Shown one piece after another: positions 1 to 10,114 of a stretch of DNA of 64,000 bases. This DNA is from Acanthosepion lycidas. Lineage: Eukaryota > Mollusca > Cephalopoda > Sepiida > Sepiidae. Made by a program: the position numbers and the translations under genes. Under the pieces are notes generated by a model that was not told where the DNA came from, ran no database searches, and was given only the letters and a program-made list of their open reading frames with translations. The number at the start of each line of letters is the position of its first letter. Position 1 is the first letter of the stretch. The DNA lies in contig OZ010586.1 of assembly GCA_963932145.1 (NCBI GenBank), forward strand, positions 74,058,587 to 74,122,586. Reading direction: 5' to 3'.

Positions 1-198
1 ATAATAGACTATTCCGTTCTGGTCGTGTGAAAAGAAGGGAAAAGACACTACTTGGTTTCAGTGAAAATATAAGAGAAAGAAAGAGAAGAGAAAAGAAGAG
101 AAGAGAAGATAACATAGAAGTGTTCAACAGCTGTTTGAGTGAAATGTAAAAAGTTCTCAATTCAAATCTTTTTTATTTTTACCCACTTCTTAAAATAA

Positions 199-430
199 CG
201 AGGCAGATTTTTTTTCCCGCAGTAGGTTGTTATTTCTATCTGCGGTAGACCAGTTGCTATCCGAGGCTATAGAACACGGTTTGTCCTGCTATTCACCCAT
301 AGCTCGGGAGAAGAAGAGGATTCATACCTTTCCCAAGCGTATTAGTACGTAAATGAATATAATGTATTCGACTGGAATTCGAACTCGGCTCTCAGATTTC
401 TCAATCCGAGCCGCAATCCATTACTTCATT
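199..430 (-). mobile_element. tRNA-derived SINE (SINE-1), copy 1
   Basis: On the minus strand a tRNA-like head (gtaatggattgcggctcgg as A-box region, gagttcgaattcc as B-box) is followed by a body containing aaaggtatgaatcctcttct and tctaccgcagat, ending near ctactgcgggaaaa. The same order recurs at 30087, 33960, 37085, 41440 and 41925, so this is a dispersed family. The two internal boxes point to an RNA polymerase III promoter of a non-autonomous retroelement. The parent tRNA cannot be named. Confidence 0.75.
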
Positions 431-482
431 ATTGTTGTTGTTGTTGTTGTTGCTATTATTATTATTATTATTATTATTATTT
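431..482. repeat. (TTG)n/(ATT)n microsatellite
   Basis: Trinucleotide runs of ttg then att directly follow the SINE-1 head at 430. Nothing recognisable lies between here and the TA tract at 761. Confidence 0.85.
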
Positions 483-758
483 CCGCATGACTTTTTTCTT
501 TCAACTGGAGATCTTGGATTATGGGTGTCCACCATTAAGCCGTACGACTTCAATTAAATAGCTTTTTTCTCACAATATTTGTAGTTTGAAGCAACGCGGA
601 CTTTTGAAGACATGGGATATTAACTTTTATTCTGATTTTCTTAATGTAAGACTTTACAATCGGTGGTATAGACGCCAAAGGTTTGTGTATTTTCAAGTTT
701 ACAAATTTCTTTGACCTTGATATTATTGTTGTTATCATAAATTTGAAACACGTTTCAA

Positions 759-760
<2 letters not shown>

Positions 761-830
<70 letters not shown>
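761..830. repeat. (TA)n microsatellite
   Basis: About 70 bp of pure TA. Open frames across it are Tyr-Ile repeats without meaning. It borders one arm of the palindrome at 831-1281. Confidence 0.95.
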
Positions 831-832
<2 letters not shown>

Positions 833-965
833 TTAAAAACAAGGAAAATATTTGTCTCTAAGGCCCTTTCATCCAACATCACATCAGGAGCAAATCGTTG
901 GCAATATATTATACGAAAGTACAGTAACAACGAAAATGAAGATAAAAAAAATGGTGTGGAAAATA

Positions 966-1020
<55 letters not shown>

Positions 1021-1281
1021 GGGAAGGGGAAATCTCGTGTAAATACAATTAGCGAGGGACAATTAAAATAAAAAATAATCCTCCAACAAATTAAGAGACT
1101 TGACAAAATCCTGCTGCGCAAACTTTCTCTCTGCAGGCAGAAGAATTTTGTCAAGGCTCTTAATTTGTTGGGTGATTTGTTGTTACTGTTCTTTCGTATA
1201 ATTTATTCCCAACGATTTATTCCTGATGAGATGTTGGATAAAAGAACCTTAGAGACAAATATTTTCCTTGTTTTTAAAATA
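831..1281. repeat. nested fold-back (two palindromes, one inside the other)
   Basis: An outer inverted repeat pairs about 831-931 with 1180-1281 (tttgtctctaaggccctttc against its reverse complement). An inner repeat pairs 1083-1109 with 1145-1171, 27 bp with one mismatch, around a 35-bp loop. A (TA)n tract at 968-1017 sits between left arm and inner hairpin. It resembles the PLE-associated palindromes elsewhere in the window, but no coding sequence is present, so the element class is unproven. Confidence 0.7.
968..1017. repeat. (TA)n microsatellite
   Basis: About 50 bp of TA inside the fold-back; the flanking arms pair with each other across it. Confidence 0.95.
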
Positions 1282-1299
1282 ATATATTAATTTTGTGCA

Positions 1300-2080
1300 T
1301 ATATATATATATATATTACTTCTCATATATCAACAATTCTTATGTTTATTTCAATCGATTTCTTTGAACTAGTCACACTATGGTGCTCTCCTTTCGTTGA
1401 TGTGAGACTTTGTCTAATCGTTCATGGAAGAATTGTATGTAAGCAGGAAGTCGTAACTTAAGAACTTGAGAGGTTAATCGTGCAATCAACTGGTGTGACT
1501 GCAGTGTGGGTGTTAGTCAAAGTCGAACCGGATTCCACTCATGGAAGCACTTTAGTGACGCAAGTCCCAAAATGTCGCGACAGCAAATGGTGACCTTCCT
1601 TTGTTCAACTTCCCCGCCCACAGAAACGCAAAAAAAAATAATAATAATCAAGAACATAATAACAAAATGTCATTTTACCAAATTGCATTTTGTGTGTCCT
1701 AAACTGGAAAAATACATAACCTTGGGAATTAAAAATAAAACCGAATCCGTTGTTTGAAATTATTCATCCTTAAACAACTGATTTTTTCCCTTAATTTATC
1801 CTCAAGGAAATTTGAATTTAGAATAATTCTCAAGTTAACCCTAAGTCTTCTTCAGCTTAGCCCCCACAATTTAGGTTTAACATGAAACAGACCGAAATCT
1901 CCGCTTTAAAATTTAACCTCGCACAAGTATACAAAATTCTGGAAATCTACAAAATTTTTAAAGCGAAATTAAAACCAGTGATGAACAGGGTCTAAAAATA
2001 TTGATATCCAGAAGACAGAGCAGATTGACCCACAACTATCATTTAATATTCAAAACGAATAAATAAAGTTTTCAAAAACA
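1300..2080. other. no recognisable feature
   Basis: AT-rich sequence apart from a less AT-rich patch near 1500-1620. An 83-codon open frame at 1506-1757 has no family signature, and I see no repeat shared with the rest of the window. Confidence 0.5.
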
Positions 2081-2084
2081 CACA

Positions 2085-2418
2085 TGGAAAAAAGGTACAA
2101 TTAAAAGTTTTTGTACATTATTCACACTATTGTCCTCATCTTTGTCGCCATATTTATCATATTTCGGCCGTTGTACGTTCCGGCCTTCTTCAGGTGGTTG
2201 GAATTTCGAACTGAACCCTTTATTTCGCTCACTGCGGTAGACTGTTCTAGTTCCACGTGCCATGTTTGATGGATGTCAGTCATCAGTTATCTCCTGCTAA
2301 TTTCCCTCTGAAATTTCTCCACTGCCTTAACCGGGTATTGAACTCACACTCTTTGGGCCCTGTCACTGGATCTAACCAACGTCTTTATCCACTGTGCCAT
2401 GTGTCCTTGAGGAAACAC
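2085..2418 (-). mobile_element. tRNA-derived SINE (SINE-2), copy 1
   Basis: Read on the minus strand it begins with a tRNA-like head (catggcacagtggataaag, gtgagttcaatacccggtt), runs through a body with gcagtggagaaat and ccacctgaagaaggc, and ends with acaaagatgaggacaatag. A matching copy lies at 25740-26040 and the tail recurs at the window end. The head fits an A/B-box polymerase III promoter. It abuts the left terminus of the Tc1 element at 2426. Confidence 0.75.
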
Positions 2419-2425
2419 AGACATA

Positions 2426-4094
2426 AAATTGCAGGCAGAGTTATTCGCCCTTACTGAATATTTGCATATTTTCTAAGGAAATGCGAATATTTCCAAGTAC
2501 TTACTGAATTTACCATAAATAGCTGATTTAGTTTTGAATAATTCGTGAAAGTTTAAGAAATTTATTATATTCATAGTTATAGATTTTTCTAAAAATTGGT
2601 GCATTCTAAAATTATTCGCCCATCTCCCTATGGAAATTATGAAATAATATTCCTCTATGGCAATTGTAATGTTTTTTGTTTTTGTTTTTTTGTTTTTTTT
2701 TGTTTTTGTTTTTTTTTTTTGTTGTTTTTTTTTCTTAATTTGACATTTAATACAAACACCCTTTCAAAATGAAATAGTATTGACCTGATTCTATAACATT
2801 TTAAAAGGTAATGAAGAAGACAATATGTGAGTGCCACGTACCACGATAACTCATTCATTCTGCAAACATGGTAAACATGGCTGAACTTGACAAGAACCTC
2901 TGAATGAAAATAGTTGATGCGTACAAAGAAGGTGATGGATATACAACACTTTCCAAGCGTTTAAATGTTCTTAGATCGACAATTAGTAGCATTAGCAAGA
3001 AATACAACGAAACCCATTGTGTTGAGAATAAATTAAGGACTGGTAGAAAATGGTAAATTTCTAAAAGAATGGAAAGGGAAATTGTTAGAGATGTCTGGAA
3101 GAATACTCACTTAAAGACAAAGGGCGTTGTCAATGATATAAAGACATCAGGGTCGAATGTATCGACGAAAACAGTCGCTAGATGCTTTCATCGAGCAGAA
3201 CTTCTAGCTTGTCGCCCAAGGAAAACTCTCTTACTTAACTCGAAACACTTAAAATGCAGATTATCTTATGCTAGAAGCCCTCTAGAACATGGGAGTAAAT
3301 ATTGAAACGCTGTTTTATGGTCAGATGAAACCAAACTAGAATTATTTTGTCACATAAACTCTCGTTATGTATGGAGGAAAGAGAATGAAGCTCACAAAAC
3401 AAAAAATACCCCCAACACCTACAATTAAGCACGGTTTTGGAAACATCCTCTTTTGGAGATGTTTCACTGTTTCTGGAGCAGGAGAACTAGTAAGAGGGTA
3501 TCATGGATAAAGAGCAATATTTGGCTCTTCTAAAAAATAATAAAAAACAAAGTGCATGAAAGCTGATTTTGGGGCATCACTGGATGTTCTAACATGACAA
3601 TGACCTGAAACACACGGCATAAATTGTTATAAAATATTTAGATAACAGCAAAATTAAGATATTGGCGTACCCCGCACAAAATCTTGATCTAAACCCCACT
3701 GAGCATCTTTGAGGAAAAAAGTAAGAGAAAGAAGTCCTTTGAATTTGAAGGAACTAGAAGCTATTGCCAATGAAGAATGGAGCAAAATACCTATCAGTGT
3801 GTGTAGGGATCTTGTTAGGAACAATAAAAAATTATTAAAGAATAAAGATTACACAATTGATTATTAAGGCAAGAATGCCGATAATTTTTTCCTATGTTAA
3901 AAGTTTTTTGGTGTTTTTGTATAATTGTTTGACATTAAAACAAAAATTTTGTTGTGGATATCACTGCACATTCTTTCAAATGCATTATTTCATCATTTGT
4001 GAAAAAATGCAGATGAAGTTTCCATGAAAATTTGAGATTTTACAGCTTTATTTGTAATTAAGGAAGGTGGGGTAAATAATTCTGTCTACAACTG
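2426..4094 (+). mobile_element. Tc1-like DNA transposon, nearly full length, inactive
   Basis: The ends form degenerate terminal inverted repeats: left aattgcaggcagagttatt, right reverse complement cagttgtagacagaattatt, each next to TA, the Tc1/mariner target. At about 1.67 kb it has the usual Tc1 length. A poly-T/A stretch at 2670-2735 lies before the transposase. The TIR extent is judged by eye. Confidence 0.8.
2869..3868 (+). pseudogene. Tc1-like transposase (DD34E), broken
   Basis: Order from the start: helix-turn-helix region (KIVDAYKEGDGYTTLSKRL), second DNA-binding stretch (KTKGVVNDIKTSGSNVSTKT), then catalytic motifs VLWSDETKLELF near 3311 (first Asp), QHDND-like FXHDNDLKHTA near 3590 (second Asp) and DLNPTEHLW-like LDLNPTEHL near 3690 (Glu). 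The intact enzyme would cut and paste the element at TA. Stops are visible (DKNL*MKI, TGRKW*ISK) and frame changes occur around 3400-3560, so it cannot make a functional protein. Confidence 0.9.
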
Positions 4095-4484
4095 TATATT
4101 AAAAGTTTACAATGCTGTTTCTGTTAATTTGTTCTGAGTGTGATGCGAATATCAGCTGGATTACCTCGTTTTTAGTCTTCCATACTTATACTAGAGCGAT
4201 GACTTTAAAGCTATTATCTATGTTGAACCTAAAAGCTTTAGTAACATCAGAAAACAAGATCAACCCAAAGAAAACTAAACAAGGAAATAAGGCGTAGATG
4301 ATGGAACCCTTGAGATGATGAAAAGGGGAGAGAACCAAGCATGTAGAGTTATTGCACAGAATATAGAAACAAATGCAAGCAGAGAAAAAAAAAGGTATGA
4401 CTCAATAAAACAGAAACTTTAAATTTATATATATCCTCCTCCTCCCTTATAAGATCCTCATTCTTGTGATGTCCATTATTTTTG

Positions 4485-4575
4485 TTTTGCCGAACATGGT
4501 GAGATTCGAACCCGTATCACTTGGTCGGAGCATATACAAACGCTTTTTACGCTTCCATGAATGTTACTTCTGTTA
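4485..4575 (-). mobile_element. tRNA-like SINE head
   Basis: The minus strand has a very good B-box (gggttcgaatctcacc) about 50 nt after a weak A-box-like stretch (catggaagcgtaaaaagcg). The arms do not close into a clean tRNA cloverleaf, so this is more likely a tRNA-derived SINE fragment than a tRNA gene. Confidence 0.45.
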
Positions 4576-5049
4576 TTCAGATGACGGTCGTCTTCGAGTA
4601 TAGAATCCAGAGGTTAGCAGTTAATATTTCAGAGACAGTACGAAAGCGTTGTTGAGGTTAGCAGTGGATATTTTGGTAAAAGTAGCAGAGCGTAGTACTT
4701 CCTTCTGTTCATCTTCGCCTGACAAGTCGGCACTGGTCATTCGGGTAGGGTAAACAAAATGGCCGCCTTTATACACGACAGATTCAATGTTCTATGTCTT
4801 CTGATTGGTTAACCTTCTATTGGTAGACTATAAAGTGAGTCAAGGCATTTGAACTAACTCACTAGTTACATTATATATACACAAAAAACTGTAGCAACTT
4901 CTGCATCACCCTCATTGAATACTGGTGCTGTTTCTTTACGAATAGAGATTCTTCAAATATTAACTTTATACTGTGAAAGACAACTGTAATAATCCGGCTA
5001 CATGGCAAGGCCTGGAAACTATTATGTTCCAAAACTTTGCCTCTTCGGT

Positions 5050-5250
5050 GAATCTCTTTTTAAAATCATTTCACTCTAAGCAAGACAATAAAGCCACTAA
5101 GACGCAAGGAGTTTACTGAATGTTAGAGAATACCAGAAAAAAAAATTATTAAGGAGTGACAACAATAAAAGAAGAATAATTAAGAAGACAGAAGATAACG
5201 ATTGACATTGCACTTAAATTTTTGGAAATAAAGACTACAAAACAAGAAGC
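5050..5250 (-). mobile_element. LINE-B 3' end fragment
   Basis: On the minus strand the sequence runs aaatttaagtgcaatgtcaa, tatcttctgtcttcttaatt, ccttgcgtcttagtggcttt, then ttgctt-gatgaaatgatt-like sequence. The same order follows the LINE-B C-terminus at 29041-29230 and 59300-59480. It is the 3' untranslated tail of that LINE; no coding sequence remains here. Confidence 0.6.
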
Positions 5251-5339
5251 CGGAATAGAGATCTACATGCAACTGATTGTAGGATGTACAAAAAAGTGAC
5301 GATAAAAGTGCAATTCTAGATCAAGACTGGATATAATTG

Positions 5340-5585
5340 TTTTTGATTATCCAACCTTGATCTAAAATTTATCAGCATCACTTCTAAAACAATAAAAGAT
5401 ATAGTCAGCTCTAAACCGAATGGCAAAACAGTGGACCTAAGACAGAAATGCGCAAAAGAAATTGCACAAAATGCAAAATACATCGGCGAAACATTTAGAA
5501 ATTTCAAAAAAGAAAAACTTACATACGAGCATCACAGATACCTATTGCATAATATTACTAAACGCACTAATAGTTCAATTTAGAT
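5340..5585 (+). pseudogene. Penelope-like GIY-YIG domain, fragment 1
   Basis: A continuous frame reads LDLKFISITSKTIKDI, then a Cys-containing stretch (QKCAKEIAQNAK) and YIGETFRNFKKEKLTYEHHR. The YIGET core with a following Arg and the EHH segment match the GIY-YIG nuclease domain C-terminal to the RT in Penelope-like elements. No RT domain remains upstream. A GIY-YIG domain from another family cannot be excluded. Confidence 0.6.
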
Positions 5586-6007
5586 CTAAAAATGTTAGTC
5601 TGATTAAAAGAGAAAATAATTTACTAAGAAGAAAATACATTGAAAGTGCACTGATCTCAAAGTTCTCGATGGTCAACATTATACTGAGTTCATATATTAT
5701 TCCTTATCTTTGTAAAAGCATTGGTAGTGCAAAAACAGAGAAAGATCTACTTAGGGTGAGAAAAATTTCAAATCCAGCAGCTGACGTTAGAAGCTCCAGT
5801 ACATAAAACAGCGGCACTCTTAGCGCAACATCAGATACGGGATCTTATTCCCTGGTTTCCCATAATTCATCATCCTTATTTTCACACAAGATTTTCTCTC
5901 GCAACCATGACAATAACTACAACAAATAAAAAACGCGAGCTTTGTATTATTATCTACAATCTCCATATATATGTCAAAGGTTGTGTAAAAAAACACACAA
6001 TAATTTG

Positions 6008-6095
6008 GACTTTGCTAACCAGATGCTAAATGGTATAGCACGTCAGATCAAATGACGGTTTCTGTATAAGAATACAGCTTCGATTCCTGTTGGAG
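6008..6095 (+). mobile_element. tRNA-like SINE head
   Basis: An A-box-like aaatggtatagcacgtcag is followed at tRNA-like distance by a B-box-like gcttcgattcctgttgg. Flanks do not form an acceptor stem, so a SINE head is likelier than a tRNA gene. The family differs from SINE-1 and SINE-2. Confidence 0.45.
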
Positions 6096-6255
6096 AACGC
6101 ATATTTTCTATGGAATTTCTAGAACATGCAGGCCGGTAAATGAAATTAATACTATTTAATTAAGAAACAGAGCATTTACTTAAATAAATTGTATCTATAA
6201 AAATAACGTATAAACATAAGATATTATAAACAATTGATTTGATTGAAAATAGATA

Positions 6256-6300
6256 TGATTACGCGTTTCGCTTTTCTAGGCTTCATCAGATTGAAAAACG
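6256..6300 (-). ncRNA. hammerhead-ribozyme-like motif with exact core words
   Basis: On the minus strand CTGATGA (6289-6283) is followed by a short stem II (weak here, GC/GC, with a pairable GCC/GGC form suggested by the 7170 copy), then GAAAC (6269-6265), a 2-nt loop and GTA (6262-6260), the predicted cleavage triplet. Stem III is A-T plus C-G. Stem I has only two pairs. Minimal hammerheads with tiny stem III are known from Penelope-like retroelements. Activity of this copy is doubtful. Confidence 0.5.
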
Positions 6301-6304
6301 AAAG

Positions 6305-6362
6305 AAAGAAATGTATGTATGTATGTGTGTATGTGTGTGTGTGTATGTGTGTGTGTGTGTGT
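6305..6362. repeat. (GTAT)n/(GT)n microsatellite
   Basis: gtatgtatgtat changing into gtgtgt runs, directly beside the hammerhead-like motif. Confidence 0.9.
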
Positions 6363-6525
6363 TCTTAAATAATGAATCATAGTTCTTTTTCACTAAGCTG
6401 TGGTCTCTCGTGATTAAAGAAAAAAATGAGTGACTTTTTTTAACATTTATTCTGTATATTTTCTTTATAATTCTTAGTTCATGTCGAAAGTTGTTAATAT
6501 ATTTCACCAGTTTTGTTTTTTTGTA

Positions 6526-6711
6526 CAGTGTAACCCGGATATAAGAGAGTTGTCGGGACCGGAGAAGAAGTCACTTATATCCGGGTTTCTCTTATATCAG
6601 GGTTTGGTCTATTTTGTTTAGGTAAGTATGGCTCTAATTTGGGACCAGAGAAAATATCTCTTATATCCGGGTTTATCTTATATCCGGGTCTCTTATATCC
6701 GGGTTAAACTG
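6526..6711. mobile_element. pogo-like MITE, copy 1
   Basis: 186 bp bounded by TA on both sides, starting cagtgtaacccggatataag and ending in its imperfect inverse. Internally the words cttatatccggg and ataagagag repeat in both orientations. A second copy lies at 53751-53920. A CAGT-type end and TA target duplication fit a non-autonomous pogo/Tigger-type element; no transposase is encoded. Confidence 0.8.
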
Positions 6712-6957
6712 TATCGAATTAAAGGCAAATCCTCTTCTCATTATCAGAATGGCTCGAAAGAAAGATAATTCATATATAGCCTACTCTGAAGTTAAACCAA
6801 GGCAAATCCGCATACAATCCTTCAGAATGAGTTGAAAGTAAAAAAATTATATGTTATTTCGTCTCCCTGTGTTTTCCGTATCGACAATGTTTTTAGAATG
6901 GGTTACAGAAATCCCGACAAAGTTTTTAATAAATTTGACAAATAATACATGTTTCAT

Positions 6958-7025
6958 TGAAAATAGATTTGATTATGCGTTTCTTCATTTAAGGCTTCAT
7001 CAAATCCAAAAACGAAAGAAAGAAA
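6958..7025 (-). mobile_element. PLE-end repeat with degenerate hammerhead-like motif
   Basis: Second copy of the segment at 6245-6306: minus strand reads ttggatTTGATGAagcc, then GAAACGCATA and ATCAAATC. Core C3 is T here, but stem I is better than in the first copy (GAT/ATC plus TT/AA). The two copies are in the same orientation about 700 bp apart. Confidence 0.45.
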
Positions 7026-7139
7026 TGGGTATAAAGAATAAATATTAACGACGTTTTTAAAATTTACTCATTTTCTTCTCTTCTTTAATCAGCTTAGGGA
7101 AAAACTATGAATGGTTCATTATTTAAGCATACACACAAA

Positions 7140-7222
7140 TACACACGCACACACATTTCTTTCTTTTCGTTTAGAAAGGCGAAACGCGTAATCAAATCTA
7201 TTTTCATATATTTTCTATTTGT
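7140..7222 (+). mobile_element. PLE-end repeat, inverted copy lacking the ribozyme core
   Basis: Inverse copy of 6958-7025: ctttcttttcgtttagaaaggcg then GAAACGCGTAATCAAATC. The stretch that would carry CTGATGA is deleted, but stem II (GCC/GGC in the family) keeps its 3' side. With 6958-7025 it forms a loose palindrome centred near 7085, and it ends at the TA tract at 7223. Confidence 0.5.
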
Positions 7223-7231
7223 CAAATTTCT

Positions 7232-7269
<38 letters not shown>
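7223..7269. repeat. (TA)n microsatellite
   Basis: About 47 bp of TA, directly after the PLE-end repeat. Confidence 0.95.
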
Positions 7270-7274
<5 letters not shown>

Positions 7275-7299
7275 ATTGTGTGTTTATGTGTGTGGGTGT

Positions 7300-7860
7300 G
7301 ATTGGATGTTATTTATGCGTTTCCACAGTTTTTATCCTATTTCGATGAATGTTTTTTTTGTTTGATAGATAATTCTTCAGTGCTGGTTTTGAGTCCAAAT
7401 TGGCTGGAAAAAATTACAACCTTAAAGGAGAAAAGTCGAAAAAACTGATTTTTTACACAAATCAAAGGCAACATTTAATGCCTGTAAAAAACAGCGTACA
7501 ATCAATTTAAAAAGCTGAAATTTAACACAAAAGATTATTAGTTTTGTAAAATAAAACAATCTTATTTTAAAGTGAAGATTAACCTTTTAACCTTTTGCTA
7601 TTTAAGTGTTAATCCTCACAAGATGTAACCAAACTTAGCTAAGCTTAGTAAATATCACTATCTGGACAAAAGAAGCTACAGGTAGATTTAAGTATATGGA
7701 AATTCATTATTTTAGTCTTGTGTACACTATCGTTATTGCAAGGCTATAGAGCCTCTCAAACTAGAAATGTTACTGAATGATGTTTTATGAACAAAAAAGT
7801 CGGGTGCTAAGAAATGCAGATTATTAGGATAAATAACAGTTAACCCTAGATTTGAAGAGG
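7300..7860. other. no recognisable feature
   Basis: AT-rich unique-looking sequence between the PLE ends and a LINE-B fragment. No coding signature or repeat seen. Confidence 0.5.
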
Positions 7861-8092
7861 TTAAAATAGTAGTAACTGTGAAAGCATTCTCTCAGGAATC
7901 TGTTCCACAAAGTGCGGTCCTTTCGGAAGAAACTTTCTCAGTGGAACTTCTTCCTTGTCAATAGCATTTTTAGAATGATTCAAGCTTGCGTATGTATCAT
8001 GGCGGGCTTTATCTCTAAAAGTTTGAAATGGTGGAGCTAAGGAATGAAGCTCATCAGAACGTGTTCCATGCAAATAGGGATAGAGTAACGAG
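7861..8092 (-). pseudogene. LINE-B C-terminal fragment, downstream half of an interrupted copy
   Basis: The minus strand reads SLLYPYLHGTRSDELHSLAP, then degenerate sequence ending near FLPKGPHFVEQIPERM. This matches the C-terminal tail of the LINE-B reverse transcriptase protein found at 45925-46282 (SLLYRYFYGKCSEELHSF). Its upstream half is at 8881-9070; the MULE-like insertion at 8093-8880 separates them, and removing it with one target-site copy brings the halves into the same frame. Confidence 0.75.
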
Positions 8093-8880
8093 GGTTCTGG
8101 GACATTTGCATCCCAGGACATTTGTTTTCCTAGACAAATACGTCTCTGGATAATTGCGTGCTTCTGATAATTTTTGAAGATTTGAAAGGCAATTACCATA
8201 AATTTTGAAAAAAATAGCATAGGTAGTAATCATAATGTTTTAAAAAAAGAATAAAAGAAATAAAATCATTAAAAGTTTTTTTTATTTTATTTTTGGTGTT
8301 TAAAATGCAATGACAGAGTAACAGTGTTGCAAGATTGATCTACATATCGCCAATATATTCTTGTTTCATCAGCGTTCTTCTTATGAGAGTGGTAGCTGTA
8401 ATTTTCATCGTCCACACATATTTTTCCAACGGTGTTTGATTTACGGAACTTAACCATCGGTTCCAAACAAAAAAATATAATCTATAAAATCCAGAATTTA
8501 TTAGATGTTTGTGGTACGCATTGCTGGAGTGAACTGAAACTGCCAGCTTAATTTTCTCTGGCTTCAAAAAAGAATTTTTTTCTCTTTTTTTTAATTTATT
8601 TCTGGTAACTACCTTTCTGCTTGTTTAGAGTAATTAAAGTTATCGGCGCGTAAATTTCTATAATAAACAACTCTTTAAAAAAAAAAAACAATTTTTTTTC
8701 TTTCGAAATTTATTAACTACGTTTTTGCTTATTAAGAATAATTAAAAGTTGGTTTGTAATTAGTCGCTCTTAAGAAAATAAAGTATGGTAACTTCAAAAA
8801 ATTATTAGAGGTAGGTACTTATCCAGGAACGCATTTGTCTTGGGACGCAAATGTCCATGGGCGCAACTGTCAGTCCACCG
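8093..8880 (-). mobile_element. truncated Mutator-like (MULE) insertion with 8-bp target duplication
   Basis: Both sides carry the exact 8-mer GTAACGAG (8085-8092 and 8881-8888), a target-site duplication. The ends are imperfect inverted repeats rich in ggacatttgc (left ggttctgggacatttgc, right reverse complement ggtggactgacagttgc, with further ggacatttgcgtccc blocks inside). Eight bp fits MULE or hAT; the FLYWCH ORF inside favours MULE. It sits in a LINE-B fragment and is therefore younger than it. Confidence 0.75.
8287..8457 (-). CDS. FLYWCH-type zinc-finger N-terminus of a MULE protein, partial
   Basis: A 56-residue frame starts MVKFRKSNTVGKICVDDENY and continues with a segment containing HSHKKN, IYWR and a Cys, then stops. 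The YxYH ... YWR ... C pattern is that of the FLYWCH zinc finger at the start of many Mutator-like transposases, where it contributes to DNA binding. The catalytic part is absent, so this is a truncated transposase. Usual FLYWCH domains have Cys-Cys-His-His ligands; here the YWRC cysteine reads YWRY, so metal binding is doubtful. Confidence 0.6.
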   Translation of the reverse strand: MVKFRKSNTVGKICVDDENYSYHSHKKNADETRIYWRYVDQSCNTVTLSLHFKHQK

Positions 8881-9070
8881 GTAACGAGATGCTTACGACG
8901 CTTCGTCTGCGGGAAAGGGGTTGTAGAGTGGAAAATAATTCATCACCCACAAGGCAGCGCGCGCGATTTTCAACTTTGTCAAGGGTGTAAAGAGAGGATT
9001 GAATAGCTCCATCCTAGATATGGCTGCAATTACTCCATTTTTGTCCGTCTTAACAGCGCTTAGCATACTA
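8881..9070 (-). pseudogene. LINE-B fragment, upstream half of an interrupted copy
   Basis: Minus strand reads NGVIAAISRMELFNPLFTPL, then ARAALWVMNYFPLYNPFP and an RRSVVSIS-like segment ending at the target duplication. The 45925 copy has the equivalent NYFPPYNPFPHKQNVASHSL. It is the RT C-terminal region with several stops. It continues at 8092 beyond the insertion. Confidence 0.7.
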
Positions 9071-9079
9071 TCTCTTACT

Positions 9080-9975
9080 ATTGTAAGGAGTTCGATACTT
9101 AATCCTCGCTTGTAGAATTGTGCCAGACTATGATAGGATACACAAAATTTGAGGATTAGTATTATCCTATGCTATACACCAGAGATTCGCAAACATAGGA
9201 GAATTCACCCCGGCAGGTACTTTAGAGTTTCAATGGGTGATATTTTATTTTTCCTTGATTTATAGAATTTTGTTTATTGAATTACAATACCATGGCATTC
9301 TATCGAAACTTTTGTTTATTGAAGTCTGCTTCAGTTTATTATTTAATAATTAAGCATGAATGTAAACAAATTACTGTACATGTATTCAAGTTTTAAAATC
9401 CATCAAAATTTTCTATTGCTATTAAATTTGTAAAATTCCACTATAAAAATAATTCATATTGTAAACGTTGTAGTACAGATGCAAAAGTCGCCTAGGATCG
9501 GACATGTTTGCCAACACCAGTAACAGCCAGAGTTTTCCCGTTAGCAGCATAACAGTTTGGTATGACTAGATACAGGCCTCTTTGCAGCTGGTCAAGGTTC
9601 GGGTGTTTGCAATATGCTTCATGCCAATAAAATCAAAATAAAAAAAAAAGGAAAAAAAATAACAGTAGTCAGTAGTTGGCAATACACGGTGTCTGGTGAA
9701 GTCAGTCCCGCAGGCATTTTTGTTCCTCAAGTTGTTGTCATTTCCAAGGCAGTGTTATTTTTCTCACCTGTTTCTCTCCTCTCTCTGCCTATTGTCCACC
9801 GTAGTTGCTGGGTATTGCAATCGGCTTGATTTTCCTCGCCAACCTCAACACATTCTTGCTGTACCTTACAACAAATATATATGTGCTAATACGGAAAAGA
9901 ATGTAGATTTTTCAATAATATATACATGCCCGTCTTCGACCAAGTCTTTCATTACTGGGAATTTTTGCCGTTCAA
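9080..9975. other. no firm feature
   Basis: AT-rich sequence to about 9480, then a less AT-rich stretch with open frames (9614-9829, 9696-9989) and an A-rich tract at 9625-9660. The frames overlap each other and show no family motif, so no gene is called. Confidence 0.5.
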
Positions 9976-10114
9976 TTGGAGCAGTTTAAAGTCAGCCACC
10001 TGAAAGTCAATATTAGTAACAACAATTGGGTGCAACTGAGGCACATCCCCAAATGGGATTATGTACATATCACTCAGTATAGCCTCAGTTCTAGGGGCGG
10101 GGGGAGTCAGGTGT

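Noticed and set aside
683..1062. Open frames of 119 and 170 codons across 550-1062
   Set aside because: They are translations of TA repeats (Tyr-Ile runs) with no domain on either side.
855..1265. Hammerhead ribozyme around CTGATGA at 1223 and its inverse at 880
   Set aside because: GAAA is absent or wrongly spaced in the right arm, and no stem II can form between the core and GAAA in the left arm.
4485..4575. Functional tRNA gene on the minus strand with a perfect B-box
   Set aside because: The acceptor and anticodon arms do not pair; several other tRNA-like heads in the window are clearly SINEs.
8093..8880. hAT assignment of the insertion with 8-bp duplication
   Set aside because: Target length fits hAT, but the encoded FLYWCH-type segment points to a Mutator-like element; hAT remains possible if that domain call fails.
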